A stretch of 64,000 nucleotides of DNA from Peromyscus leucopus (taxonomy: Eukaryota; Chordata; Mammalia; Rodentia; Cricetidae): NCBI RefSeq assembly GCF_004664715.2, contig NC_051071.1, forward strand, positions 90,377,436 to 90,441,435, read 5' to 3'. The stretch's first letter is position 1, and each line of letters begins with the position of its first letter. This document shows positions 21,055 through 32,364 of the stretch, one piece after another. The notes under the pieces are model-generated. The model was not told where the DNA came from. It worked only from the letters and a program-made list of their open reading frames with translations, and ran no database searches. The position numbers were made by a program, and so were the translations under genes.

Positions 21055-21178
21055 AGTTAAGCATACTTACACACATGCCTGTAACCCTCCACACTGGGGG
21101 CGGAGACAGGAGGATCATGGGACTTGCTGACCCCAGGCTAGCCCCAGATTTAGTGAGAGACCCTGTCTTACAGGAGCA
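21055..21178 (+). repeat. B1-like part of a B4-type SINE
   Basis: cacacatgcctgtaaccctc, gcggagacaggaggatcatg, then agagaccctgtctt. An older tRNA-like segment may extend upstream from about 20975. Confidence 0.6.
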
Positions 21179-23345
21179 AGGTAAGTGTGATGGAGCAGGA
21201 CACCCAACAGTGTCTTCCTTTGGCCTCTGCAGGTACAGGGGCATGCATACGCCCCGTATGCCGCACACGGGCGATAGTAGAATCTTAAGAACTAAACCTG
21301 TTTCACTGCGACCCACCTACCGATGCTCCCACTAGTGTGTGTGGTAAATGCCTGGATTTCTACCTTTGTAACTAAAGCTCATGAAACCTTCACACTGGGC
21401 AAGCTGAATCCGTGTCCTCGAGCCACACAATCACTCTTACTTGCCTCAGAATAAACTTTCTTATTCCACTTGAGGCAGGAGCTGCAACAGTTGAGGAAAC
21501 AGCTCAGGCAGGCTGTCCAAAGCCGAACAGGAGTGTGTCTACAAAGGACACCAGAGTTTGCACTTTTACTCCATGAACTATGAAGCAGATGGCTGATGCT
21601 CTGTCTGTCAGCAACTCCAAAAGCCATTTTGAAATCAATGTTGACATCTGGGACATAAATCACCCCAAGCTAGGATTCCCTCATTGTTTAGCATCAGAAG
21701 TTTTTGATGTGTCTCCACATCCTGCCCTCTGTGTTACAACTTGTCAGGAAAGGGCAACCCACCCAAGATCATGTAACTATGTTCTCTCACTAAATGTTAA
21801 AGGCGTGGCATCCTTACTCATGGCCACCTACTCAGAAATGAGGACACTCTGTCGGAACCCTTCGATACTGTCAGTGTGATGGAGGGTGGCACTTAGCACA
21901 CCCCCAGAGCTGGGTCAGGAAAACACTGCCCGGCCCTTGGGGCAGATGTGACGTTTCTTTCCAGCATGACATTTCAGAGGTGGATTCCCAGGCTGTTACT
22001 GCCCAGGCGCACCCGATGGCTGCATTGTTCTGACCTTTATTTTCACTGGATGGCTTTCTTCTCTTCTGGACGGTCACTGTAGCTGCCATCTGGGATCGCA
22101 CAAGTAGGCAGATATTTGTGGTCTGTGCAGAGGAAGGAGCCAGTTTCCTATGGACAAACTGCTTAGGATGGAGACAAAAGGACCTTGAAGAGACTAACGT
22201 AGTTCTCACTCCTGCCAGACCAGTGAGCTCCTGTCAGATGTGAATTTCAGATCCTCTAGGAGGTTTATGGGGTGTGTCTGTCTGTCTGTGTGTCTGCGTG
22301 CATGTGTCTGTGTGTGTGTGTCTGCGTGTGTATCTGTGGTGTTATCTTTGACCTCATTATAAACATGAAAGGAGCTCTCAGAAGATGACGCAGCTCAGCT
22401 CTCGTACAGTCACTGTTGGCAGGAGGTCCCTCTACTTGCCAGAACTAAAATTAAAGTCAGTAGTGACCAAGACCAAAAGAAGGGACGCTAAGGAAGCCCG
22501 GAAAGGGCTGGGAATGTTTTCAAATACTGTAAACAGTTACTCGACCATTTGCAGATTAAAATTAGCCCGTGACACATCCCGGGGGTAGCCTCCTCCGCCA
22601 GCTAGAGCGAAAGCACGCATACACTGTGTGTGCCCCCCCCGGGGGGCTTCTGTGCACCCCACCCCCACACTCCACCCCCCACCCCGGCTTCTGTGCACCG
22701 CGGGGGCTAAGGAAGATTGCTCCTACTGAGAGCAGTGGCTGCATTCCTACCTCAGACCGTATTCCTTGTGCGCAAACAGCCTCTTCCCAACAGCCTAGCC
22801 ACCTGCCCTTGCCACTGGCACCAAGAAGCCACAGGGAGGGTGGGTAGGGTTGGCTACGGCAACTGCCTCCTGGAGAATAGGCTACTCAAACCGATGACGC
22901 TCATGACCTCAGAGTGTATCAGGGAAGATGAAACGCCTTAGCATGAAAGACGCCTTCAGAGCAATCCATGGCACTCTCTGTGCTTAAGACGTGCAAGCAG
23001 CTTTCATTAAGCATGTTTCTGGGATACGTAAGATTGGTGTCTATTAGCAAAAATAAAAATAAACCTGGAAACAAGGCGGCTGGACCATAGGGTTGCCCTG
23101 GAGGGGAGGGAACGCACACCAGTCGGGAAAGCCTGATGCGGCCCTGTCCACACAGTTATCAGTTTGTTTTCTTTGTTCAGCACATCGGGGCTGTCACACT
23201 GAAATGTTAAGAACCCTCTTTAGTTGGTTATGATTATTTCTAATTAGTACTCCAAACTTGGGTCAGGTCCAGTGGTCCATCTGGGCAAAGGCCCCAAGAC
23301 ATATTTCTAAAGAATAGCTGCAAAGAACACTTCCTTGGGCTGTTG
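21179..23345. other. Long single-copy stretch
   Basis: Largely free of SINEs. It contains a TG/TC microsatellite at 22270-22335 and a C8G6 palindrome at 22633-22646 in a C-rich, CpG-containing patch. No coding region is supported. Confidence 0.45.
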
Positions 23346-23352
23346 TTTCAGG

Positions 23353-23354
<2 letters not shown>

Positions 23355-23435
<81 letters not shown>

Positions 23436-23445
23436 ATGTGTGTTC
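23355..23445. repeat. (GT)n microsatellite
   Basis: About 80 bases of nearly perfect GT with one TATG interruption. Confidence 0.97.
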
Positions 23446-23987
23446 ATGTGTAGGTGTGGGTGTGTGCATGTGTACCCTAGTTGAAAACGAGGAGATCCAT
23501 AAAGTCTCAGGTTCATAGAACAGATGACTAAGGAGAAGGTCATTTACAGAACAAGAAAGAAAAGACTTCCATCAGCGTTAAAGCTTCTGAAAACGAGGGG
23601 GTCGGTACAGGTAATGTTTAGGAAGTGCTCATTGCTTAGGGAGTCTACATCTGCACTTAGCGCAGTGAGCATCGCTCCCTTCCCTTCACCCTTCACCTCT
23701 TTCAAGAGAGCGCTGCTCACACCACCTGACCTTTGCACTTTGACCTCCCAGTTCACACTTAGCTGTCTGAGAAAATGTAAAATCTCAACCTTGGAGTTTC
23801 GGCTTAATTTGCTGTATTTTAAAACTGTAAACAGACCGTGGGATAAACAGGTTGTCGTTTTATGTAACTATCGACCCATCCCTTGTTTTACAGGTCGCTT
23901 TAGAATTCAGTGGTGTCAGCAAAGGAGGGAGGCACAGAGAGAGTGGTGAACAGAATAAGGGGACTGGTCAGGACCAGTCATTCATTT

Positions 23988-24085
23988 CTTCTTCCTCTGT
24001 GTAGCCCTGGCTGTCCTGGAACTCCATCTGTAGACCAGGCTGGCCCGGAACTGGAAGAGATCTACCTACCTGCTGAGAGTTGAAA
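23988..24085 (-). repeat. B1 SINE fragment
   Basis: Reverse B1: gccctggctgtcctggaact then gtagaccaggctggcccgga. Confidence 0.8.
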
Positions 24086-24544
24086 TCTGAGAGTTCATTT
24101 TCAACAGTGCCGCAAGCTAGTTGAGGTTCAGGAAAAATGAACAGAACAGACTAGACCCCTGCCTGCTAGTCTAGGTGTTCCCCCAAACCCAGCCTCTGCT
24201 AAGCTACACCCCAACCCAAACTGGAAGTTTAGAGAAGAAAATGACTAACAGCCAAGCTTGCCTGCGAGATCATGCCTCTGATAACGGCAGAGTAAACAGG
24301 ATGTGAAACAGGGAGGTGAGCCACACACTGTATTTGTTGAGAAAAAGAAATACAAGTGACAATAAAACCGAGATGACGTTCAGATTGTGCCCCTGGCTAC
24401 TTAGAAAGGGAGACATGAGTTAGGGTTCGCAGAGACCGTCCTCTGCCTGAATCGGATCATCTGCCGTTCTAGGCTGTCCCCCGACTTTGCCTTGGCCACT
24501 GTGGAGTCTCCAGTACTCTGTTGTGAACTGAGACTTCTCTTTAG

Positions 24545-24704
24545 TGTGACGTGTGTCTGTGTACATGTACAACAGTGTCTATGCGGAGGACAGCTGTCAG
24601 CTTCTCTCCTTCCACCATGTGGGCCCCAGGGACTGAACCTGAGTCTTTAGGGCCCTTGCACTGAGAGACAAGCACTTTACCAGCTAGACTGCACCTCTAG
24701 CTCC
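24545..24704 (-). repeat. B3 SINE
   Basis: Reverse B3 with ccaccatgtgggccccaggg and gacaagcactttaccagcta. Confidence 0.75.
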
Positions 24705-24752
24705 TCGTGCATTTCTTTAAGAAAGTTTATTGAGCTCCTGCATAGAAACCAG

Positions 24753-24916
24753 GAAGGCGGGCCACAAGAGTTCTCAGCGGGTTAAAGACACTCGCTGCTA
24801 AGCTTGGAGACCTGAGTTCAAACTCCTGGACTTGCATGGTGATAAGAAAAACTGACCCCCCCCTCCATGAATTATAGTTTGACCTCCATACATGCACCGT
24901 AGCAAACACTCACATA

Positions 24917-24974
<58 letters not shown>

Positions 24975-24992
24975 TGTGTGCGCACACACACA
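24753..24992 (+). repeat. B3 SINE with long (CA)n tail
   Basis: B3 body (gctgctaagcttggagacct, gagttcaaactcctgg) followed by about 50 bases of (CA)n and an inverted gtgtgtg segment, so the end could fold on itself. Confidence 0.85.
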
Positions 24993-25384
24993 CCTTGGTT
25001 CCCAGCTCAGACCACGCCATGCTTTCAGTTCTCACCCACCCTCTGCTCCTGACCTTCTCTCTTCAGGCAGACACCAAGCCACGAGAGCAGGACAACAGGA
25101 CAAGTCCCTGTGTCCAGAGTCCCAGGGTGGTGAGCTGCTGGGACTCGAACTTCTAATCAGTTTCAACCTCTCCCCATGATCCTCTCCCTCCTGCCCGTCC
25201 CTTCCTCTCACCCCCAGGCTGGCACTGAAGCTCACGGCTTGTACTTGTTTGCTTTTCTTGTGTAGCTCTCCTAGGGTTCTGATGGCTTTTTTCCTGATTA
25301 CAAAAGCAACATATGTTCGTAGTTACAAAAAAGTCAAATATTGCAGAAACGTGTGTCATTTGGAAACATGTCACTCCACCCCTC

Positions 25385-25600
25385 AGAGCTCTCCACAGAC
25401 TTCCCTTTGAATCCAGGGTAAAAGGCAGAGTGCTTAACTGAAGCCTGACCTGCATGACCCCTGGTGTCCATGACCCGTGACCTTTCTCCCACACCCTTCC
25501 TCTACATGCTGCCTTGTCCATGCTCCCCCATGTCTGTACTCCTGGGCCTTTCCCTAGTTGGTCCCCTCTCTGGAGCACCCCTGGGTGTCTGCATGGCTCC
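25385..25600 (-). repeat. L2 LINE fragment
   Basis: The series 'cctgacctgcatgacccctg', 'ctccccatgtctgtactc', 'gggcctttccctagttgg' follows an L2 3' region read in reverse. Diverged, so moderate confidence. Confidence 0.45.
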
Positions 25601-25610
25601 TGTCTTACTC

Positions 25611-26200
25611 AGCCCAGGTTGCCATGGCAAATACAATAGTCTGTGTGGCCTAAACTACAGGAATTGATTTCCTCGGTGTTCCGGAAGCTGGGAAGTGCAA
25701 GCTCCGCATTCCGGCAAGTGTGATTTCTGGTAAGGGCTGTCGTCCTGGCTTGCAGTCGTCAGCCTTCCTGCTGTGTCCTTTCCTAACTGTGCTCTGGAGT
25801 GAGGGTAGAAGAGTGCCCTAAGGTGGTCTTTCTTTCCTTTTTTAATGTTTTCTTAAATGTTTATTTTGTATGTGTGGGCATTCTGTCTGCAAAGCACATG
25901 TGTGCCTGTCAGAATAGGGAGTCAAAGCCCCTGGAACTGGAGTTACAGATGATGATTGTGAGCCACCATGTCGGAGCTGGGAACTGAACCTGGGTCCTCT
26001 GCAAGAGCAGCCAGTGCTCTTAACCCCATCCACCTCTCCAGCCCCATGTTTTTCTTTGAAGTGCACCAATCCCCACAGGTGATTCCCTTTTCCTTATCAC
26101 CATATGCAACCTTAATCACTTCCTTAGAGGACCCACCTTCCAATAGAGCGTGATGGGAGTTAGGGCTTCCAAAGATCCATTCCGTGATCACTTCCTCCAC
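25611..26200 (+). repeat. Ancient eutherian interspersed repeat, split by a B2
   Basis: The left part (gtctgtgtggcctaaactac, tttctggtaagggctgtcgt) and the right part (ttaatcacttccttagagga, gttagggcttcc) are successive pieces of one old repeat that I know from other mammals but cannot name with certainty. A B2 SINE separates them. Confidence 0.55.
25840..26046 (-). repeat. B2 SINE
   Basis: Reverse B2: ggaactggagttacagatga, gtgagccaccatgtcggagc, agccagtgctcttaacccc, ending in tctccagcccc. Confidence 0.9.
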
Positions 26201-26223
26201 GTTGTTTAAATATCACCTTATCA

Positions 26224-26352
26224 AGCTGGAGCTTGGGGCACAGGCCTCTATCCCCGTACTCCGGAGGTAGAGGCAGGAGGATAAGGAATCTCAGGTCATC
26301 CTCCACTACACAGCTTAGCCTGGCCTCCATGGGACCCTACCTCATACAAAAG
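26224..26352 (+). repeat. Old B1 SINE
   Basis: agctggagcttggggcacag, ggaggtagaggcaggaggat, gggaccctacctcatac. Confidence 0.65.
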
Positions 26353-26419
26353 CATTTTCTCCAAGGCTTTCCCTTCTCTTCAAAACACAGACATTTCTCA
26401 CACGCTCTGGGCCAGTGGA

Positions 26420-26973
26420 TGTTGTAGGATATTTGTACGCTGTGTGAAGACATATTGCTGTGATTGGTTTAATAAAGAGCTAGCTGGCCAATAGCTAGGC
26501 AGAAGGTATAGGCGGGACTTCTGGGTAGAGATAGAAAGTAAGAAGAGATAATTGAGGTTCAGAGAGGGTGACAATGAGACACGGAGGGAGTCGGACATAC
26601 AGAATGAGGTAAAAAGCTGCATGGCAAAATGTAGATTAATAGAAATGGGTTAATTTAAATTACAAGAACTAGTTAGGGCTGGGCAGTGGTGGCACACACC
26701 TTTAATCCCAGCACTCAGGAGGCAGAGCCAGGTGGATCTCTGTGAGTTTGAGACCAGCCTGGCCTACAGAGCGAGATCCAGGACAGGCACCAAAGCTACA
26801 TAGAGAAACCCTGTCTCGAAAAAACAAAAAAAATTAAATTAAAAAATAAAAATAAAAGAGCTAGTTAGGAACAAGCATAAGCTATAGGCCAAGCTTCATA
26901 ATTAATAAGAAGTCTCCATGTCAATATTTGGGGGCTGGTGATCCAAAGATAGTCCAACAAGAAATTTGCTACA
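26420..26973 (+). mobile_element. ERV2-like LTR interrupted by a B1
   Basis: Begins tgttgtaggatatttgtacg and ends aagaaatttgctaca. It has gattggtttaataaagagct (polyadenylation signal included), tataggcgggacttctgg and atgggttaatttaaatt, all shared with the LTRs at 33811 and 38037. No flanking duplication is visible, so it may be one end of an older provirus. The 200 bases after it show no clear gag or primer site. Confidence 0.75.
26665..26869 (+). repeat. Young B1 SINE inside the LTR
   Basis: Full-length B1 (26678-26856) with A-rich tail, flanked by a 13-base duplication with one mismatch (agaactagttagg and agagctagttagg). It inserted after the LTR. Confidence 0.95.
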
Positions 26974-27544
26974 AACTGGGGTCCTTGGAATTACCTGGAG
27001 ACTAAACCAGGTCCTTGTTCACATGGACCTACCTTCACTACTGCTGTTGACAGACCTCACTTTGTGATGTGCCTGTCTCAGGAGGCCAACCCCTACCTGT
27101 GGCCCAGGATGGCAATGAATGTGTGGCCCAACACAAATTTGTCAGCTTTCCTAAAAGCTCTTTGGCATTGTTTTTTTTCTAAGTGGATTGCGTGGTTCTA
27201 GAGCATGACTTTTGTAAAGGAAAACATCGTGCATGCTACAGTATCATACAAAACAAAGATGTATGTGCTCTCCAAACCCATGGGCCAAAGTTGCCCACTC
27301 CTGTGTGGCCCAAGACAAGTCTTCATCCAGTGTATCCTAGAGAAGTCAAAAGGTTGGACACCCGCCCCCCACACACACAAGGCTGTTGCCTGATCCTAAC
27401 TTCCCTACATAACAACTTGAGTGTTGCAATTCTGAGCATAGAAGCTTCAAGATGCTTCAGTGTTTTGACAGCAAAGCCCATTGCTAGAGGGACAGGGGGA
27501 CACGTGGTTTATCAGGGTACAATTTTGTTGCTGTTGTTGTTGTT

Positions 27545-27657
27545 GTTTATTGAGATAGTGTCTCACCATGTAACCCTAGCTGGCCTAGAACTCACAAGAG
27601 ATCTACCTGCTTCTGCCTTCCTGTGCTAGCATTAAGGTGTCTGCCCCTCGCTCAACC
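27545..27657 (-). repeat. B1 SINE
   Basis: Reverse B1: tgagatagtgtctcaccatg, tggcctagaactcacaagag. A GTT microsatellite (27527-27548) forms its tail side. Confidence 0.8.
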
Positions 27658-27705
27658 TAGAGGGCCACAGTTTTAGCAGTCCACCATACTACCCTCTTTA
27701 AAATG

Positions 27706-27876
27706 GCAGCCTGGGATAGCAAGGTGGCTCCATGGGCAGAGACACCTGTCAGAAAGCCTGCTGACCTGAATTTGTTCCCCAGGTCCCACAGGTTGTCCTC
27801 AGACCATGACATGTGCCCTGTGACACGCGCAACCACACTCATACAGGCATGCCCACATGTGAATAAGTAGGTGTAA
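27706..27876 (+). repeat. B3 SINE
   Basis: gatagcaaggtggctccatg, ctgctgacctgaatttgttc, cacaggttgtcctcagacca. Confidence 0.75.
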
Positions 27877-28245
27877 AAAGTATGAAACAAAACAAAATTG
27901 TAACCTCTTTCTTACTTTCTTATATATGTTTATCCTTGGCTAAGAAACTATAAATTCCATACAAGTAGAGATGTCTACTTTCGTATTCACTGATTTTTCT
28001 CCATTGTTTATACAGGAACCTAGCTTATGAATATGCTAAGTGACCGAATATATTAATATTAATTTGAAAGTGTTCTCCAGAAGAACACTTCACTGTGAGT
28101 CACCTTGTAACTTTGGGAATACTTTTACTGTCAAAAAATCTTTTCCACCAAAGGTCTCATCTTCCTTCACCACAACGTCACTGGGCAGGCTGGGAACACA
28201 GCATTGCCTGGGCCTTGGGGATGGGTAAGCAAGGGCTCTCCAGGG
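27877..28245. other. Single-copy AT-rich sequence
   Basis: No gene or repeat recognised. Confidence 0.4.
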
Positions 28246-28249
28246 TGCG

Positions 28250-28442
28250 GTATGGCAAGTGCTGGGTTAGCAGAGAGCACTTGCCTAGCATGCACAAAAC
28301 CCTGCGTGGTCCCCAGCACCACATAAAAACAGACAGCACACCTGTAATCCCCAGAACTCAGTAATGGAGGCAGGAGAATCAGAAGTTCAAGGTCATCCTG
28401 GGCTATATAATGAGCTTGAAGCCAGCCAGAGCTAGGCGAGAA
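28250..28442 (+). repeat. RSINE1/B4 SINE
   Basis: ID-like head (gcacttgcctagcatgcaca) and B1-like body (cacacctgtaatccccagaa, ggaggcaggagaatcagaag). Confidence 0.88.
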
Positions 28443-28936
28443 GTAAACTGTTTCTCCTACCCAGGCATTCTACCAGCCACCACACAGCCACCATGCAGCC
28501 TCCCAGCTCTGATGCCTCCATGTTTCCCCCAGCTGGAGTGTAGAGCTGGGGAGGCTCTCTAAACCCGCCAAGTTCACCAGCGCTCACCAACAGGAAATTC
28601 CTTTTCTCTGATATTTCCTGGTAGAAGCAGAAATCTGAAAGTTGTCTAGCAAGGGTCTTTGAAAGGTGAGGGTGTCGGGTCTTTATGGCCCTTGCCCCTG
28701 GCTGGTGCAGTTTGTGTAAAGCGGGGCTTCAAGCCACCTGTCTGTAGCAGAGGACAATCTCCATCATGCTCTGCACAGCCTTCCCTTCCCCAGAGGGCTT
28801 GCTTAATGAGCCAGGCTTAATATTAAAGGAAAACAATACCAGGCATGAGAAAAATACTCAAATGAGTACATTCAAAATGTGCTTCATAATTTGAGGAGCA
28901 GAGAGGAAGGTTTATACCGTTAAGAAAACCCCTTTG
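28443..28936. other. Single-copy sequence
   Basis: Contains the trinucleotide-like phrase ccagccaccacacagccacc near 28472 but no recognisable gene. Confidence 0.4.
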
Positions 28937-29078
28937 GGGGGCTGTGGGGTTATGCTTTGGGTAAAGTACTTGCCTACCACGCTTGGTGCCCTGGGTGCGA
29001 GAACACATGCCTATGATCCCAGCTCTTGGGAGATCAGAAGTTTAAGATCACCTTCCACTATATGTGGAGTTCCAGGTT
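28937..29078 (+). repeat. RSINE1/B4 SINE, left part (split by an LTR)
   Basis: ggctgtggggttatgctttg, gtacttgcctaccacgcttg, tatgatcccagctcttggga. It continues after the LTR at 29533-29575 (gcctggggatcctgagaccc). Confidence 0.75.
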
Positions 29079-29532
29079 TGTGACTATATTGTGCATCCCA
29101 ATAAACTTATCTGGGGGTCAGAGAACAGAACAGTCACTATAGTAAACATAGGTTTAGGCAGTGGTAGCACACGCCTTTAATCCTAGCATTCAGGAGACAG
29201 AGATCTGTCTGGATCTCTGTGAGTTCAAAGCCACACTGGAAACAGCCAGGCATGGTGACTCATGCCTTTAATCCCAGGGAGTGATGGCAGGAAGCAGAAA
29301 GGTATATAAGGCGTGAAAACCAGGAACTAGAGCTGGTTAAGCTTTTAAGCTTTTAGCAAGCAGTTCAGCTGAAAACTCAGAGGCTTCCAGTTTGAGGAAC
29401 AGGATGGGCTGAGAAGTTGACAAAGTGAGGTTAGCTATGGCATGTTCTGTCTTCCTGATCTTTCAGCATTCACCCGAATATCTGGCTCCGGGTTTGTTTT
29501 TATTAATAAGACCTTTTAAGATGCGTGTTACA
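29079..29532 (+). mobile_element. Solo LTR (family with built-in B1-like segments)
   Basis: Starts tgtgactatattgtgcatcc and ends gatgcgtgttaca. It is flanked by caggtt (29073-29078) and caggtc (29533-29538), a six-base duplication with one mismatch, which points to an ERV2-type integrase. aataaacttatctgggg near the start and ggtatataaggcgtg (TATA-like) are shared with the LTR at 59543. It sits inside an RSINE1 element. Confidence 0.85.
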
Positions 29533-29707
29533 CAGGTCGGCCTGGGGATCCTGAGACCCTGCTCCAAGACAAAATTACTTGGCTAATTAATTTTAAAATT
29601 AGAAGCTCTTTGAAACAAGTTACAGAGTACTGGAGAAAATTCAACCTTTAAAAGTTATTTTCTTTCTTTCCCTCTAAATTTAAATTTTCAGGTTTTGGTT
29701 TTTTGGG

Positions 29708-29801
29708 GTTTGTGTGTGTGTATGTGTGTGTGTATGTTTGTATGTGTGTGTATGTGTGTGTGTACATGTGTGTGTATGTGTGTGTGTGTGCATGTGTGTG
29801 T

Positions 29802-29845
<44 letters not shown>
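29708..29845. repeat. (GT)n/(GTAT)n microsatellite
   Basis: About 135 bases of GT with scattered TATG interruptions. Confidence 0.95.
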
Positions 29846-29848
<3 letters not shown>

Positions 29849-30095
29849 CCAGAAGTTGACACTGAATATTTTCCTCAGTTGTTCCCACCTTATTTTTTAA
29901 AGCGGGTCTCTTTCTGAACCGATTCAGCCAGAGCAGATGCCATCAAGCCCTAGCGACCATGTCTTCGCCTCCCCGGTGCTGGGTCACAAGCCTGTGCTGC
30001 GATGCCTGGCGTTTTACCAGGCTGCCGGAATCAGAAGGCGGTTCTCACGCCTGTGCAGCAAACATTTTCACTGGCTGAGCCGCCTTCCCAGCCTT
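29846..30095 (-). repeat. B4-like composite SINE
   Basis: Follows the GT run with ccagaagttgacactgaata, tcctcagttgttcccacctt and, at the end, ctgagccgccttcccagcc. The same order is repeated at 30207. Confidence 0.7.
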
Positions 30096-30160
30096 TATCT
30101 AAATCCTAAAACGTGAAGTTTGTTCTGTTTTATTTGTTGTCTTGACTGTGTGGTGCACGT

Positions 30161-30161
<1 letters not shown>

Positions 30162-30206
<45 letters not shown>
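30162..30206. repeat. (GT)n microsatellite
   Basis: About 22 pure GT units. Confidence 0.97.
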
Positions 30207-30207
<1 letters not shown>

Positions 30208-30415
30208 CAGAGGCCCAAGGCTGACCTCAGGAGTCTTTCTCAGTTGGTTCCCACTTTATTTCCTGAGTCTGGGTCCCTCCGTTGAATCCAGAGCTTGCTC
30301 CAGGATCCCCCATCTCTGCTGGAATGACAAGCAGGCCTCCACAGTCACCCAGAATTTTGACTCTGGTCTTCTCTTGCCCGGCAAGCTCTTTATCTGCTGG
30401 ACCCTTCCTCTAGTG
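30207..30415 (-). repeat. B4-like composite SINE (second copy)
   Basis: Same family and order as the preceding element: GT run, tgacctcaggagtctttctc, agttggttcccactttattt, then cggcaagctctttatctgct. Confidence 0.7.
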
Positions 30416-30659
30416 CTCCCGAAAATTGTATCCTTTCTTCCTTTTTCCTTTCTTTCATTGATTTCCATTTCTTATTAGTGCCATTCTAGGTAAAGAAAAA
30501 TTTCAAATTTAATTATTAGTGTAATTTTTCTCATTTCTCTATTTATTGCTTCACCTCCATTTTAAGTACAAATACATGAGCTTCTTTTGTAGATGTAGTG
30601 AAACTGCAGTTTGAAACCTAGCTCGAACACACTTAGGAATTTGTTCTTTTTGCTTTGGT

Positions 30660-30815
30660 TTGGTTTAGCTTTTTGAGGCAGGGCCTCAAATTATAGTCCA
30701 GGCTGACCTAGGATTCAGTGTGTTGCCCAGGCTGCCTCTAACTCATGGCTAGTCTCCTCACTCAACCATCCAAGTGCTAGGATGACAGGCCTGAGCCATC
30801 ACACCAGGCTTTAGA
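30660..30815 (-). repeat. Diverged B1-like SINE
   Basis: ttttgaggcagggcctcaaa, ccaagtgctaggatgacagg, gagccatcacaccaggct. An extra block (tgtgttgcccaggctgcc) resembles an internal partial duplication. Confidence 0.65.
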
Positions 30816-30984
30816 TTCTGTTCTGCCAGAGCCACCAAAATGCCACACCACCCTATCACCTGGCTTGGCTTCACCTGGTGATGGACGGTCTATCACACTC
30901 TTCCTTGGCTTACTGATGAGTGAGCAAAGTAAGTTGTCATGCGGCTGAGAAATAGATGCACGCACAGTTAGTGAGTTAGTCCTG

Positions 30985-31435
30985 TGTGGAAGTCAGAGGA
31001 CAACTTTCCTGAGCATTTCTCCTTCCGCTGTGTGGGTCCCGGGTGCGGCACTAAGGTTTTCAGCCTTGACGGCTGACAGCGATTGTGTTCGCTGAGTGCT
31101 TTTTGCCTGCCCGAGGAAACTGTGTTTATTATTATTGGGGGTGGTTGTGGGAAACACAGGCCGCGGCACCGTCACGGAGGTCAGAGGACAACTTTGTGGG
31201 GTCGCTTTTCTCCGTTTGCCTTCGCACAGTTTCCGGGATGGACGTCAGGCTCCTGTCCGTCTGCTTCTCCGGCGACGGACATTCTTTCTTGGTAACTTTG
31301 TTTGTATTTCGGTCGGGGTTCGGGCAGCACGTGCCTCGGCGCCTCTGTGGAAGTCAGGTGACCGACTGTCCCTGGCGCTGGGTCTCTCATTTATTTACCC
31401 ACTGAGTCACTCCCCGGCACAACACTGGTAACTGT
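30985..31435 (-). repeat. Cluster of B3-like segments, CpG-rich
   Basis: Three stretches share the reversed B3 phrase gtcagaggacaactt or tggaagtcag (about 30988, 31178 and 31350). Between them the sequence is unusually rich in CpG for this window. The exact number of elements is unclear. Confidence 0.5.
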
Positions 31436-31484
31436 TGTCCCAGCCCCAACCAGCGTTCATAATTGAATGCTATCAACACAGTTT

Positions 31485-31661
31485 CCCCTTCTTTTTTGTT
31501 TTTGTTTTTTTGTTTTTCGAGACAGGGTTTCTCTGTGTAGCTTTGCGCCTTTCCTGGAAACTCGCTTTGGAGACCAGGCTGGCCTCGAACTCACAGAGAT
31601 CCGCCTGCCTCTGCCTCCCGAGTGCTGGGATTAGAGGCGTGCACCACCACCGCCCCTTCTT
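31485..31661 (-). repeat. Young B1 SINE with target-site duplication
   Basis: Full-length reverse B1 (31494-31652) with ccccttctt duplicated at 31485-31493 and 31653-31661. Confidence 0.95.
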
Positions 31662-31857
31662 AACGGCTACCAACGAGGAGTGGGGTCCCTGTCCTGTAAC
31701 GGGAAATGCTGGGCTTCAGTCTTGACTGCCACATGTCCTCTCGCAGGTGAAACTCGAGCGCTCTCTGAGCCCTGCTGGGGAGCCCGCAGAGTCTTTCTCC
31801 GCTCGCCCCACAGCCTCGACTTCTGCAGTTCTGTCTCATTTACTGTTTGGTTTTGTG

Positions 31858-32012
31858 TTGTCATCCTTATTTATGTGTGGGTACCCACATGGGCCATCAG
31901 ATCCCCTGGGGCTGGAGTTACAGGCATTGTGTGCAGCCCAACACACATGGTTCTGGGAGCCGAACTCAGGTCCTCTAGAAGAGCAGCAAAGGCTGAGCCA
32001 TCTCCAGCCTCC
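31858..32012 (-). repeat. B2 SINE
   Basis: ggggctggagttacaggcat, gttctgggagccgaactcag, gctgagccatctccagcctc. Confidence 0.85.
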
Positions 32013-32017
32013 TGGTG

Positions 32018-32160
32018 CTGCTGTTTTTGAAGCCAAGTTTTGTTGTATGGAATGAGCTGCGTCAGAGTGGGTATGGAGCGCAGGATGGCCAGGAACCTGC
32101 AACACTCCTGCCTCTGCCTCCCGGGTGCAAGGACTGCGGGCGTGGCCACCGCGCTTGGTG
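32018..32160 (-). repeat. Old B1-like SINE
   Basis: ctgcctctgcctcccgggtg, caaggactgcgggcgtggcc. Diverged. Confidence 0.6.
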
Positions 32161-32364
32161 CTGCCCTCTCGGTTATCACCATCCCATCACACCATGCCGT
32201 TATCCGAAGTCCACTTCTCTTCTCTTCTCCCCTCGTCCAGTTTAACTGTAGTACACCCACTGATTTGTACCAAAACAACTGAGATGATTGCTCATTCTTC
32301 TGCCTGGTGATTTGATTAGAAAAAGCCAAATTCAAAAGAAACAAACAATTCATTTTAGATAAGG

